This document shows, in pieces, positions 39,883 to 48,746 of a stretch of 64,000 nucleotides of DNA. The stretch's first letter is position 1. Every line of letters begins with the position of its first letter. This DNA is from Nostoc sp. JL34. Its GTDB lineage: Bacteria > Cyanobacteriota > Cyanobacteriia > Cyanobacteriales > Nostocaceae. Location: the NCBI RefSeq assembly GCF_017114945.1, contig NZ_JABXKQ010000087.1:16185-80184 (forward strand), written 5' to 3'. Below the pieces are notes generated by a model that did not search any database, had not been told where the DNA came from, and saw nothing but the letters and a program-made list of their open reading frames with translations. Both the position numbers and the translations under genes were made by a program.

Positions 39883-42800
39883 CCATGACACAAAATCAGC
39901 AAGTAGTTTCTTTAATGCTGCGTTTGCAAAACATGGGATGTCGAATTTGGGCTGAAGATGATAAGTTACGAATTCGTACAACCAAAAACGCCTTAACCTC
40001 TGAACTAAAGCAGGAAATTCAAGCCCATAAAGCAGACATATTAGCATTCTTAAATTCTGTCAAAGCCACAAATGTCATAGCAGAGGAAATTCCGACCTTA
40101 TCAGATGATGCCCCGAAGCCCCTTTCCTTTGCTCAACAACGCCTCTGGCTGTTAGCGCAACTTCAAGGGCCATCAGCTAGTTACAATATGCCGATGGCTT
40201 TGCAACTGGATGGAAAGCTCAATATTGATGCTCTGCATTCTAGTTTGGCTTATCTGCTTAATCGGCATGACAGTCTGAGGATGTATTTTCCCACAGTGGC
40301 GGGACAACCTGAAGTTGCGATCGCAAATTTAGACGACATCGAAGTTTTAAGGGACTGGGGACTGGGGATTGGGGACTGGGAAAGAGTTTTACCAATAGCG
40401 ATTTCCGACTCCCCAAATATCCAGCGTTTGATTGATGCTCATGTTCAAGAACCGTTTGACTTAAATACTGGGCCTTTGTTTAAAGCAAAACTGCTGCAAT
40501 TGAAGGAGCATAAATATGTGTTGCTCATCAATATGCACCATATTATTAGTGATGGCTGGTCGATGGGGGTGTTTGTCCGTGAGTTGCGACAAGTTTATAC
40601 CGCTTTTGCCCAAGGTCAAACCCCAAACCTGCCTCCCTTACCCATTCAATACAGCGACTACGCAAACTGGCAACGAAATTGGTTACAAGGGGAAGTATTA
40701 GAAACTCAGATCGACTACTGGAAAAATCAACTCAAAGATGCTCCCCCATTATTGGAGTTACCAACCGATTATCCCCGTCCAGCATTGCAAAGCTATCGAG
40801 GCGATCGCGATCGCTATTCCCTCTCACCTGACTTAACTCTTGCCATTAAAACTTTAAGTCAACAGCAAGGGGCAAGTTTGTTTATGATTTTGTTGGCGGC
40901 TTTCAGTATTCTGCTTTCTCGTTACAGTCGCCAAGAAGACTTATGTATTGGTTCTCCGATCGCTAACCGCACTCACAGCCACACGGAAGGGTTAATCGGC
41001 TTTTTTGTCAATACCTTGATACTGCGTAATCAAATCAAGCCTAAACAAAGCTTTATCGATTTCCTGCAACAAACTCGCCAAACTTGTTTAGATGCATACT
41101 CTCATCAAGACATTCCCTTTGAGTATCTGGTAGAACAGTTGCAACCAGAACGTAGTATGAGCCATAATCCTTTATTCCAGGTAATGTTAGCACTGGAAAA
41201 TAATGAAAGTCCCGACCTAAGTTTACCAGGACTAGATATTGAATGGCTCCCATTAACCTATCCGTTTGCTAAATTTGACCTAGCACTTCTAGTCATAGAA
41301 TCTGATAACCAGTTAAATCTCAGTTGGGAATACGCCACCGATCTCTTTGAGAAGAATACTATACAAAGGATGGCGGAACAGTTTGAAGTTTTGCTGAAGG
41401 GAATTGTTGATAACCCTCAGCAACCTATTAATACTCTGCCTTTGATGACAGCGCCCGAACTTCTGCAACTACAACGCTGGAATCAAACAGAAAGCGATTA
41501 TCCTCATGATAAAACTCTAGTTGAGATATTTGAACAACAAGTTGCGAAAAACCCTAATAATCTAGCTTTGGTATTTGAATCCCAAAGCCTAACTTATCAG
41601 CAACTCAATCAAAAAGCGAACCAACTCGCTCATTATCTTATTCAAAATCACCAAATTCAGCCAGACACTTTAATTGGTATCTGTGTTGAACGGTCTTTGG
41701 AAATGATTATTGGTTTACTCGGTATTCTAAAAGCAGGTAGTGCTTACGTACCAATTGATCCCAATTATCCTAAAGAGCGGATTGGGTTCATGTTAGAAGA
41801 TTCTGGGACATCGGTGTTGCTAACCCAAAGTTTTCTCAAAGACAAATTACCCTTAGCTAACCTGGAAAATCCCTGTCAGATAATTTGTTTGGACGAGGAA
41901 ACTTTTACCGAAGCGTTAACAGAAAATCCCAGTCTCCAAAGTACGCCTAATGATTTGGCTTATGTAATTTATACCTCTGGTTCGACGGGACAACCCAAGG
42001 GGGTGATGATTGAGCATCGCGCAATTGTCAATTTAAGTTTGGTCTGGGCTGAAACTTTTCAAGTTAAACACGACAGCCATTTGCTTCAGTTTGGTTCTTT
42101 TAGTTTTGATTTGTCTGTTGCTGAAATTGCGACTACCTTCGTCACTGGTGCTTGCTTGTATCTTGCAAACAAAGAAACCTTGTTACCCAGTCAAACCTTA
42201 GTTGACTTCTTAACTGATCACAAGATTTCCCACGGGTTTTTATCTCCTTCCGCCTTATCTGTCTTACCTCAAGCAACCTTACCCGATTTGCAATGTCTAA
42301 CCGTTGGTGGTGAGGCTTGTTCAGCAGAATTGGCGGCACAGTGGGGAACAGGACGGCGTTTGTTTAATTGCTACGGGCCTACGGAATCTACGGTTAATGC
42401 TGCGATCGCTCTCTGTCATCCTAATGGAAAAAAACCGCCTATTGGTCAACCATTATCTAATATCCGCATTTACATTTTAGATGCTCACAATCAACCCTTA
42501 CCGCCTGGTATACCTGGAGAATTATGTATCGCTGGAGTGGGTTTGGCACGAGGCTATCTCAATCGTCCCGACTTAACCGCCGAAAAATTCATTGAAGTTG
42601 AGTTATTCAGTAAAATTGAGCGAATTTACAAAACTGGCGACTTAGCAAGATGGGGGATTGATGGAAACCTTGAGTATCTAGGTCGTATTGACGATCAGAT
42701 TAAATTACGGGGTTTTAGAATTGAACTCGGTGAAATTGAATCGATTTTGTTGCAACATCCATCAGTTAAAGAAGCAATTGTCACCTTATATAAAACTGAA

Positions 42801-44099
42801 AACAACCAAAGTTTAATTGCCTATCTAACGGGAATCACTACTGATTTATCTACCCAATTGAAAAATCACCTCAAATCCCGTCTGCCCGATTATATGATAC
42901 CTGCTCAGATGATCGTACTTAATGAGTTACCTTTAACTCCCAATGGCAAAATTGACCGAAAAGCTTTACCTCTTCCAAATGGTGTAATGGAAGGCTTATC
43001 CGAAGCCCCACGAAACGATTTAGAACAACAACTAACGCAAGTTTGGTCTGCTGTACTCGAACGTCAAGAGATTGGGATTCATAATAACTTTTTCGACTTG
43101 GGCGGTCATTCTTTATTGGCAATCAAACTGCTCAATAATATTCAGCAGGTGTTTGAGCAACAACTTTCTTTAAGCAGTTTATTTCAGAATCCTACCATTG
43201 CTCAACTGGCAGAACAACTTTGTAATTATGAGGTTCAACAGTTAAATTCCGATTTACTTTTACTTCAACCTCAAGGAGAAGCAACCCCTCTATTTTTTCT
43301 ACCTGGCGCAAACGGCCACAGCTTCTATTTTCGAGATTTAGCAATCAATTTAGGAACTGAGCGCCCCGTGTATGGACTCGAAACTCCAGGACGAGATGGC
43401 TCTAACCCACTCCCGGAATCAGTAGCAGCCCATGCGAGTCAAATGATTGAGCTATTACATCAACAGCAAACCAAAAGTCCATACATATTAGTAGGATACT
43501 CTTCAGGTTGTGCCGTTGCTTTTGAAATGGCTTCTCAACTGGAACAGCAAGGTGAAACGGTGAGTTTACTAGCTATCTTGGATGCTGGACTAGTTTCTCA
43601 GCCTGAGTATTTAACTAATAGAACGGATATTGATTGGATTTGGCAATCGATTCAACGGATTGAAGCCTTAAAGGGAGTTTCTTTAGGTTTGGAATACTCC
43701 GATTTAGCCGCTCAAAGCGATGACCAAGCCAGGTGGGATCTGGCCGCAGAATATTTGTACCGATATAATATCCTCCCGGAACATTCAACTATCTCTCTAC
43801 TCAAAACCAATCTGAAAGTGATGAAAGTGCTAACTCTTAATTACGCAAATTATCATCCAACTCATCTAATTTCTGCCCCCATTGTTTTATTCCGCGCTCA
43901 AGAAGTTCAGGAGATTGTTTTGCAAGAACTTCAAGCTTTTTCTGATTACAATCTGCCCGATTGGGGATGGCAAGCCTATACTCAAAAGCCTATAAAGGTA
44001 ATTTCTGTACCTGGAAACCACGGTCAGATGCTTTATGAACCCAATGTCAAACTATTAGCTGCACAATTACAAACCTTGATAGTAGATGGAGCAGAGTAA
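39879..44099 (+). CDS. aptD: AptD, terminal NRPS module 6 with thioesterase (TubC_N-C-A-T-TE)
   Basis: A 1406-residue terminal module. Residues 1-62 resemble a TubC_N docking domain (MGCRIWAEDDKLRIRTTK). Then C 75-520 (HHIISDG at ~220), A 540-1030, T with GGHS at ~1074 and a type I thioesterase from ~1137 (FFLPGANGHS, nucleophile GYSSG at ~1206, His in GNHGQM at ~1380). The thioesterase should release the chain by attack of the Lys side chain, giving the ring. Pocket code by eye is DLAFTGCVNK, close to module 4, so an aromatic or homoaromatic residue is possible. The C domain carries a GGGGACT-type repeat insertion (40350-40383). Its start overlaps the aptC stop by 4 nt. Confidence 0.92.
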   Translation: MTMTQNQQVVSLMLRLQNMGCRIWAEDDKLRIRTTKNALTSELKQEIQAHKADILAFLNSVKATNVIAEEIPTLSDDAPKPLSFAQQRLWLLAQLQGPSASYNMPMALQLDGKLNIDALHSSLAYLLNRHDSLRMYFPTVAGQPEVAIANLDDIEVLRDWGLGIGDWERVLPIAISDSPNIQRLIDAHVQEPFDLNTGPLFKAKLLQLKEHKYVLLINMHHIISDGWSMGVFVRELRQVYTAFAQGQTPNLPPLPIQYSDYANWQRNWLQGEVLETQIDYWKNQLKDAPPLLELPTDYPRPALQSYRGDRDRYSLSPDLTLAIKTLSQQQGASLFMILLAAFSILLSRYSRQEDLCIGSPIANRTHSHTEGLIGFFVNTLILRNQIKPKQSFIDFLQQTRQTCLDAYSHQDIPFEYLVEQLQPERSMSHNPLFQVMLALENNESPDLSLPGLDIEWLPLTYPFAKFDLALLVIESDNQLNLSWEYATDLFEKNTIQRMAEQFEVLLKGIVDNPQQPINTLPLMTAPELLQLQRWNQTESDYPHDKTLVEIFEQQVAKNPNNLALVFESQSLTYQQLNQKANQLAHYLIQNHQIQPDTLIGICVERSLEMIIGLLGILKAGSAYVPIDPNYPKERIGFMLEDSGTSVLLTQSFLKDKLPLANLENPCQIICLDEETFTEALTENPSLQSTPNDLAYVIYTSGSTGQPKGVMIEHRAIVNLSLVWAETFQVKHDSHLLQFGSFSFDLSVAEIATTFVTGACLYLANKETLLPSQTLVDFLTDHKISHGFLSPSALSVLPQATLPDLQCLTVGGEACSAELAAQWGTGRRLFNCYGPTESTVNAAIALCHPNGKKPPIGQPLSNIRIYILDAHNQPLPPGIPGELCIAGVGLARGYLNRPDLTAEKFIEVELFSKIERIYKTGDLARWGIDGNLEYLGRIDDQIKLRGFRIELGEIESILLQHPSVKEAIVTLYKTENNQSLIAYLTGITTDLSTQLKNHLKSRLPDYMIPAQMIVLNELPLTPNGKIDRKALPLPNGVMEGLSEAPRNDLEQQLTQVWSAVLERQEIGIHNNFFDLGGHSLLAIKLLNNIQQVFEQQLSLSSLFQNPTIAQLAEQLCNYEVQQLNSDLLLLQPQGEATPLFFLPGANGHSFYFRDLAINLGTERPVYGLETPGRDGSNPLPESVAAHASQMIELLHQQQTKSPYILVGYSSGCAVAFEMASQLEQQGETVSLLAILDAGLVSQPEYLTNRTDIDWIWQSIQRIEALKGVSLGLEYSDLAAQSDDQARWDLAAEYLYRYNILPEHSTISLLKTNLKVMKVLTLNYANYHPTHLISAPIVLFRAQEVQEIVLQELQAFSDYNLPDWGWQAYTQKPIKVISVPGNHGQMLYEPNVKLLAAQLQTLIVDGAE

Positions 44100-44152
44100 A
44101 GTATTCTGAATTCTCCTTTATCTCACCCTGAAATAATTTTGCAAGAGGTCTA

Positions 44153-45331
44153 ATGAAAACCCTTCCGATTAAAATTTCTGATGAAACCCTGCGGGATGGA
44201 GAACAACAAGCAGGCATTTTCTTCCCTTACCCAACTAAACAAAAACTGGCCCATTTAATTGCTCAAACGGGAGTAGATAGACTAGCCATCATGCCCCGTG
44301 TTTGTGAGCAAGAAGAAGAACTAGTCAAATCATTAGTATCAGAGGGATTGGATAGTCTGATCACTGCTTCTACTTTGATGGGAAAGCAGTACATTGATCA
44401 AGCTAAAATGTACGGAGTTAAGCGGATCATCCTTTTCTACGGTCTTTCTGATAGACTACTGTTTCTAAGAGATCCTCAGATCCGTCTGTTGAGCGAGTTT
44501 AAAGGAAAAACTATTGATGATAATATCCCAGCAGAAGTAATCAATAGAATTCGCCAAAACGCCATTGATTTAATTGTCGAAAATTTGCGTTATGCCACTA
44601 CGGTTGCTGGACTCACTGTAGACTTTGCAGCCGAAGATGCCTCCAGAGCCGATTTTGACTTTTTAGTGCAATGTATCCGCTCATGCAGTCCTTATATTGA
44701 ACATTTTATGCTCTGTGATACAGTCGGAGTCCTCAGTCCAGAAAAGAGTTATGTCTGGATTAATGACCTGCTCCAAAGTACAACAGGGGTAGCTTTCGGG
44801 GTACACTACCACAATGATATGGGCTTGGCTCTCGAAAATACTCTCCAGTCCGTCATGGCCGGAGCGAGTTTAGTATCGGGGACGTTTTGCGGGATTGGGG
44901 AACGAGCCGGAAATGTTGCCATTGAGCAGGTGTTAAATGGTTTGCGAGTCCGCTTCGGAATTGAAGTCCAGGGGATTAACTATGATGCTCTCGCCGCCGT
45001 GACTGATTACATTGAGCAATTGGGAGTTCGTCCAGCTGCACCTTATTCTCAAACTGCTCAACGCCACGAATCAGGTATCCATGTCAATTCTTTGTTTTGC
45101 GATCCTCAAAGCTATGCTGCTTTCCCTCACAACACCATAGAAGTTCTCTTTGGCAAATGGAGTGGAGTCAGTAATTTTCAATATCTATTTGAAAAGCAAC
45201 TACAAAATCCTCAACCAAGGAAGCAATATGAAAAAATGCGTTCAGTGATTAAATCTCTTGCTGTTGAGCAAGAACGCTATTTTACAGCCAAGGAGGTATT
45301 AGAGTTATGGCAAAATGGGGTCTTTAAATAA
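44153..45331 (+). CDS. hphA: HphA, isopropylmalate-synthase-like (benzylmalate synthase)
   Basis: A 392-residue DRE-TIM metallolyase. It has the signature DETLRDGEQQAG at residues 10-21, the metal-binding HYHNDMG near 220, the GTFCGIGERAGN glycine-rich motif and HESGIHV near 304. It lacks the C-terminal LeuA_dimer regulatory domain of typical isopropylmalate synthases, so Leu feedback is not expected. In the Hph pathway it condenses phenylpyruvate (or the 4-hydroxy form) with acetyl-CoA to 2-benzylmalate. It starts 53 bp after aptD on the same strand. Assignment to aromatic substrate rests on the cluster; homocitrate or citramalate synthase are alternatives from sequence alone. Confidence 0.87.
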   Translation: MKTLPIKISDETLRDGEQQAGIFFPYPTKQKLAHLIAQTGVDRLAIMPRVCEQEEELVKSLVSEGLDSLITASTLMGKQYIDQAKMYGVKRIILFYGLSDRLLFLRDPQIRLLSEFKGKTIDDNIPAEVINRIRQNAIDLIVENLRYATTVAGLTVDFAAEDASRADFDFLVQCIRSCSPYIEHFMLCDTVGVLSPEKSYVWINDLLQSTTGVAFGVHYHNDMGLALENTLQSVMAGASLVSGTFCGIGERAGNVAIEQVLNGLRVRFGIEVQGINYDALAAVTDYIEQLGVRPAAPYSQTAQRHESGIHVNSLFCDPQSYAAFPHNTIEVLFGKWSGVSNFQYLFEKQLQNPQPRKQYEKMRSVIKSLAVEQERYFTAKEVLELWQNGVFK

Positions 45332-45362
45332 TACACATAAAAAAGTAAAAAGAACCAATTAA
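45315..45362 (+). pseudogene. Relic of an hphB start overlapping the end of hphA
   Basis: An ATG inside the last codons of hphA opens a 15-codon frame reading MGSLNNTHKKVKRTN. It starts like HphB, which begins [12 protein letters not shown]. The stretch AAATGGGGTCTTTAA is identical at both places. It is too short to be a working gene. It suggests that an hphB copy once followed hphA directly. Confidence 0.55.
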
Positions 45363-45491
45363 AAAGTCAAAAGTCAGATGAATTAAATATTTTTTTTGCC
45401 TTTTAAATTTTTATTTTTGTCTTGTTCGGCAAGATAATAAAATACCAAAGTTATTCAGTCAGCCTCAAGAGCCTTAACTGATTTTTACAAC

Positions 45492-47519
45492 ATGCAATCC
45501 AAAACTATTCATAATAAAACCATAACGAAGACTCCTTCGGCTTTTACTCAATCTTGGGAGGATATCAAAGCGATTGCAGCGCCTTATTGGTATCCCACAG
45601 AGGCATCTGGAAGAGCATTTTCAGACGTGATTCGGGCATGGACAATGCTCTTTTTCCTGATATTATTAATCATTGCACTCGTAGCTGTAACTGCCTTTAA
45701 TAGCTTCGTAAGTCGCTATTTAGTCGATGCGATCGTTGAAGAGAAAGATTTTAATAAATTTGTTGATACGTTATTGGTTTATGGCGCTGCCCTGATCTGT
45801 GTAACACTCTTAGTAGGATTGTCTAAATTTGTCAGAAAAAAAATTGCTCTTGATTGGTACGAATGGCTAAATAATCAGATATTAGCAAAATATTTTGGCA
45901 AGCGTGCTTATTATAAAATCAACTTTAAATCTGATATTGATAACCCAGATCAACGTCTGGCACAAGAAATCGAACCCATTCCCAGAAATGCTCTCAGTTT
46001 TTCAGCTACTTTCTTAGAAAAAGGGCTGGAGATGACAGTTTTTCTCATAATTGTCTGGTCAATTTCCCAATTTGTTGCAGTTTGTTTGATTGCTTATACG
46101 ATCGTAGGCAATGTAATTGCTATTTACTTAACTCAAGAATTGAATAAAATTAGTCAAGAAGAACTTGAATTTAAAGCTGACTATAATTATGCACTGACTC
46201 ATGTTCGGAATCACGCTGAATCAATAGCTTTTTTTCGGGGAGAAAACCAAGAATCGAATATAATTCAACGCAGATTTAGTAATATCCTAAAAAGTGCGAA
46301 ACGCAAAATTGATTGGGAGAGAAATAAGGATATTTTTAGCAGAGGATATCAGGCTGTTATCCAAATATTTCCATTTATAGTACTTGGGCCTTTACAGATT
46401 AGCGATGAGATTGATTTTGGACAAGTTGGCCAAGCGAGTTTAGCTTGCAATCTGTTTGCTAACGCTCTGGCAGAATTAATTAATGAATTTGGAACTTCTG
46501 GACGATTTTCTACTTACGTTAAGCGTTTGGGTGAGTTTTCAGATGCGTTAGAATTTGTTACTAAACAACCAGAGAATGTAAGTACTATTAAAACAATCGA
46601 AGAAAATCATCTTGCTTTTGAGAATGTCACCTTACAAACACCCAACTATGAGCAGGTGATTGTTGAAGATTTGTCACTTTCTGTCAATGCAGGAGAAGGT
46701 TTATTGATTGTTGGCCCCAGTGGTCGAGGTAAAAGTTCTTTATTGAGAGCGATCGCTGGTTTGTGGAATGCGGGGACTGGTCGTCTGGTACGACCTCCGT
46801 TAGAAGAAGTGTTGTTTTTGCCCCAGCGTCCTTATATCATTTTGGGAACTTTGCGGGAACAGTTACTCTACCCGAATACAACTCGTAAGATGAGCGACGC
46901 AGAACTGAAAGAAGTTTTACAACAAGTCAACCTGCAAAACTTGTTGAGTCGAGTCGATGGCTTTGATACTGAAGTTCCTTGGGAGAATATCTTATCGTTG
47001 GGAGAACAACAACGCCTTGCATTTGCACGACTTCTAGTTACTCATCCTAGATTCACTATATTAGATGAAGCAACGAGTGCTTTAGATTTGCAAAATGAAG
47101 GGAGTTTATATCAACAGTTACAAGAGACAAAAACAACTTTTATTAGTGTTGGACATAGAGAAAGTTTGTTTAATTATCATCAATGGGTTTTAGAACTATC
47201 ACAAGATTCCAGTTGGCAACTTCTTCGCGTGCAGGATTATCGGCGGCAAAAATCAAAAGAGATTGTTATTATTCCCCCTGAAAATACTGAAATCACAATA
47301 GATGTTTTACCCAATAATAAATCGCAAAGTCAACCAGAAATATCATCAGAGATAGGTACAATCATAGGTCTTTCTCATAAGGAAATGCAGACATTAACAG
47401 ACACTAGCATTAACACTATCAGAAGCAAGGGCAGTCTGGGAAAGTCTATTACTACTAATGATGGCTTTACCTACCGCTATGACAAAGACCCGAACGTGTT
47501 GAAATGGGTAAGAGTTTAG
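45492..47519 (+). CDS. aptE: AptE-like fused ABC transporter (SbmA/YddA type)
   Basis: A 675-residue half-transporter with its own ATPase. Membrane segments lie at about 45-75, 95-120, 175-200 and 200-225, followed by the ABC_membrane_2-like tract (FKSDIDNPDQRLAQEIE). The nucleotide-binding domain (about 370-590) has Walker A GPSGRGKSS, signature LSLGEQQRLAFARLL and Walker B TILDEATSALD. About 85 residues follow the ATPase and end in a small module (TNDGFTYRYDKDPNVLKWVRV without the last residue counted) seen also in MdnE. It probably exports the anabaenopeptin, but it also lies next to the microviridin genes and shares a duplication history with them, so export of microviridin is possible. 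A strong terminator follows. Confidence 0.85.
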   Translation: MQSKTIHNKTITKTPSAFTQSWEDIKAIAAPYWYPTEASGRAFSDVIRAWTMLFFLILLIIALVAVTAFNSFVSRYLVDAIVEEKDFNKFVDTLLVYGAALICVTLLVGLSKFVRKKIALDWYEWLNNQILAKYFGKRAYYKINFKSDIDNPDQRLAQEIEPIPRNALSFSATFLEKGLEMTVFLIIVWSISQFVAVCLIAYTIVGNVIAIYLTQELNKISQEELEFKADYNYALTHVRNHAESIAFFRGENQESNIIQRRFSNILKSAKRKIDWERNKDIFSRGYQAVIQIFPFIVLGPLQISDEIDFGQVGQASLACNLFANALAELINEFGTSGRFSTYVKRLGEFSDALEFVTKQPENVSTIKTIEENHLAFENVTLQTPNYEQVIVEDLSLSVNAGEGLLIVGPSGRGKSSLLRAIAGLWNAGTGRLVRPPLEEVLFLPQRPYIILGTLREQLLYPNTTRKMSDAELKEVLQQVNLQNLLSRVDGFDTEVPWENILSLGEQQRLAFARLLVTHPRFTILDEATSALDLQNEGSLYQQLQETKTTFISVGHRESLFNYHQWVLELSQDSSWQLLRVQDYRRQKSKEIVIIPPENTEITIDVLPNNKSQSQPEISSEIGTIIGLSHKEMQTLTDTSINTIRSKGSLGKSITTNDGFTYRYDKDPNVLKWVRV

Positions 47520-47573
47520 CCGCTCCTACTTTGTATGATGATTTTAATTTTATTTGTAAAAATCCCAAAGCTC

Positions 47574-47606
47574 AGATACCCGACTTCTCGAAGAAGTCGG
47601 GTATCT
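47574..47606 (+). terminator. Palindromic hairpin after aptE
   Basis: A perfect 15-bp stem (AGATACCCGACTTCT) with a 3-nt loop (CGA), followed by TTGTTATTG. It lies 55 bp after the aptE stop and is likely to end the apt-hph transcript. The same kind of palindrome, less perfect, recurs at 49698-49726; it is a common repeat in Nostoc genomes, so its role as terminator is inferred. Confidence 0.7.
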
Positions 47607-47701
47607 TGTTATTGTGTATTACATTCAAATGCACTTATCTCAAATATTAATCGCTAAAATCATTATATAGTAAGCATTTTCTATTTGTGGCTAAGTGTTA
47701 T

Positions 47702-48277
47702 ATGAAACAATTTTTGCCCATACTAAAGCGAAGCCTCCTGGTTTTGATGCTGATGTCTTTTTTGATATTGGTGATGGTAAAAACTGTGCAAAGTGCTTCA
47801 TCATCAAGTAATTCTTTTCCTGAGAATTGGCAAGGCACATGGAGCGGTACAATGTTTAATCGCTCTGTAAAAGGGCAGTCTAAAACTGTACCAATGATAC
47901 TCAAAATTCAGCCAATCTCTAATAATCCCCTACGCTACACTTGGCAAATTACTTATGAAGCAGGGGCGAAAAAGCAGCTACGTAATTATGAGTTAGTTAT
48001 TAAAGATCGGGGTGCTGGTCACTTTGTGATTGATGAGAAGGATGGAACTTTAATTGATGCATGGTGGGTTGGGGACACGCTCTACAGTCAATTCCGAGTG
48101 GGAAATAGGTTACTCAATTCCCAATATGAGCGACAAAGCGATCGCCTCCGCTATAAACTAGTTACCTATCAGCCGCTAAGTTCACCCCCAGCCAAGGGTT
48201 CCCAGCAAAAAGTTCCTTTCGAGAGCTACCAAATCGGGGCTGTTCAGTCTGCTGAACTAGCGATCGCTAGTGAGTAA
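47702..48277 (+). CDS. Secreted small protein of unknown function (between clusters)
   Basis: A 191-residue protein with a clear signal peptide (KQFLPILKRSLLVLMLMSFL, cleavage near VQSAS) and a mature part starting with WQGTWSG, resembling lipocalin-like or DUF-type beta proteins of cyanobacteria. An upstream in-frame GTG at 47687 would add five residues without benefit. Its 3' end was once duplicated together with the precursor gene (fragment at 49143-49240), so it moved as part of the microviridin block. It lies downstream of the aptE terminator. I do not recognise the family; a role in the microviridin cluster is only suggested by position. Confidence 0.72.
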   Translation: MKQFLPILKRSLLVLMLMSFLILVMVKTVQSASSSSNSFPENWQGTWSGTMFNRSVKGQSKTVPMILKIQPISNNPLRYTWQITYEAGAKKQLRNYELVIKDRGAGHFVIDEKDGTLIDAWWVGDTLYSQFRVGNRLLNSQYERQSDRLRYKLVTYQPLSSPPAKGSQQKVPFESYQIGAVQSAELAIASE

Positions 48278-48436
48278 TTGTCTTTAGTGCCGATCGGCTC
48301 GCGCTATAACAAGGACTATGACTATAGTCTTAACACTATTTATAACTTTGGTCGCAAAATAATCGAAGCTAAATATTCCAAATTATATATTGTCAAAATA
48401 CTCCTACTCAGCATCAAAAAAAATATCAATAGGCAA

Positions 48437-48466
48437 AACCCTATCTGTAAAAAGGGTTAATTTTTT
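48437..48466 (+). terminator. Small terminator before mdnA1
   Basis: AACCCT and AGGGTT form a 6-bp stem over a 10-nt loop, followed by AA and six T. It would stop read-through into the mdnA1 leader. The copy in front of mdnA2 has lost the left arm. Confidence 0.5.
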
Positions 48467-48489
48467 ATGTCGAGAGGAATATAAAAACC

Positions 48490-48538
48490 TTAACTGTCTT
48501 AACTCTCGGAAAAAGATTTTTTAACTGTCTTAACTGTC
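48490..48538 (+). repeat. TTAACTGTC repeats upstream of mdnA1
   Basis: Two pairs of TTAACTGTC-type units (48490-48507, with one variant TTAACTCTC, and 48521-48538), separated by a 13-bp AT-rich spacer. The block starts 116 bp and ends 67 bp before the mdnA1 start and is repeated with the same layout before mdnA2. It may be part of the promoter region. Confidence 0.75.
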
Positions 48539-48605
48539 CTTGCTTCTATCTGAAATTAGTGATAAATATAAAATTGTTAACGCAAATTTCCCTGGAGGAA
48601 ATAGC

Positions 48606-48746
48606 ATGTCTACCAATACAGTAAAAGCATCGGATATCCAAGCCGTTCCATTTTTTGCTCGTTTCTTGGAAGAGCAAGTTGCTGAACAGTCAAATACTGC
48701 TCCTATCAACACTTTGAAGTATCCTTCCGATTTTGAAGATCGTTAA
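48606..48746 (+). CDS. mdnA: Microviridin precursor peptide MdnA1
   Basis: A 46-residue graspetide precursor. The leader contains PFFARFLEEQ, the helix that MdnB and MdnC recognise. The C terminus has the invariant core TLKYPSDFEDR: the Thr and Ser hydroxyls are linked to Asp and Glu as esters by MdnC, and the Lys amine to an acidic side chain as an amide by MdnB. The start is set by an excellent ribosome-binding site (TGGAGG, 7 nt before ATG); a longer frame that starts at 48540 lacks one. The Arg at the very end is unusual against the Trp/Tyr of the best known microviridins. The product is likely a tricyclic serine-protease inhibitor. The second gene copy is at 49422. Confidence 0.95.
   Translation: MSTNTVKASDIQAVPFFARFLEEQVAEQSNTAPINTLKYPSDFEDR

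Noticed and set aside
48278..48460. 60-codon ORF between the secreted protein gene and mdnA1
   Set aside because: Non-ATG start directly after a stop, runs through a terminator-like hairpin, composition unlike a protein.
48540..48605. Longer MdnA1 start 22 codons upstream
   Set aside because: The canonical leader and strong ribosome-binding site place the start at 48606; the extension is not matched in MdnA2.
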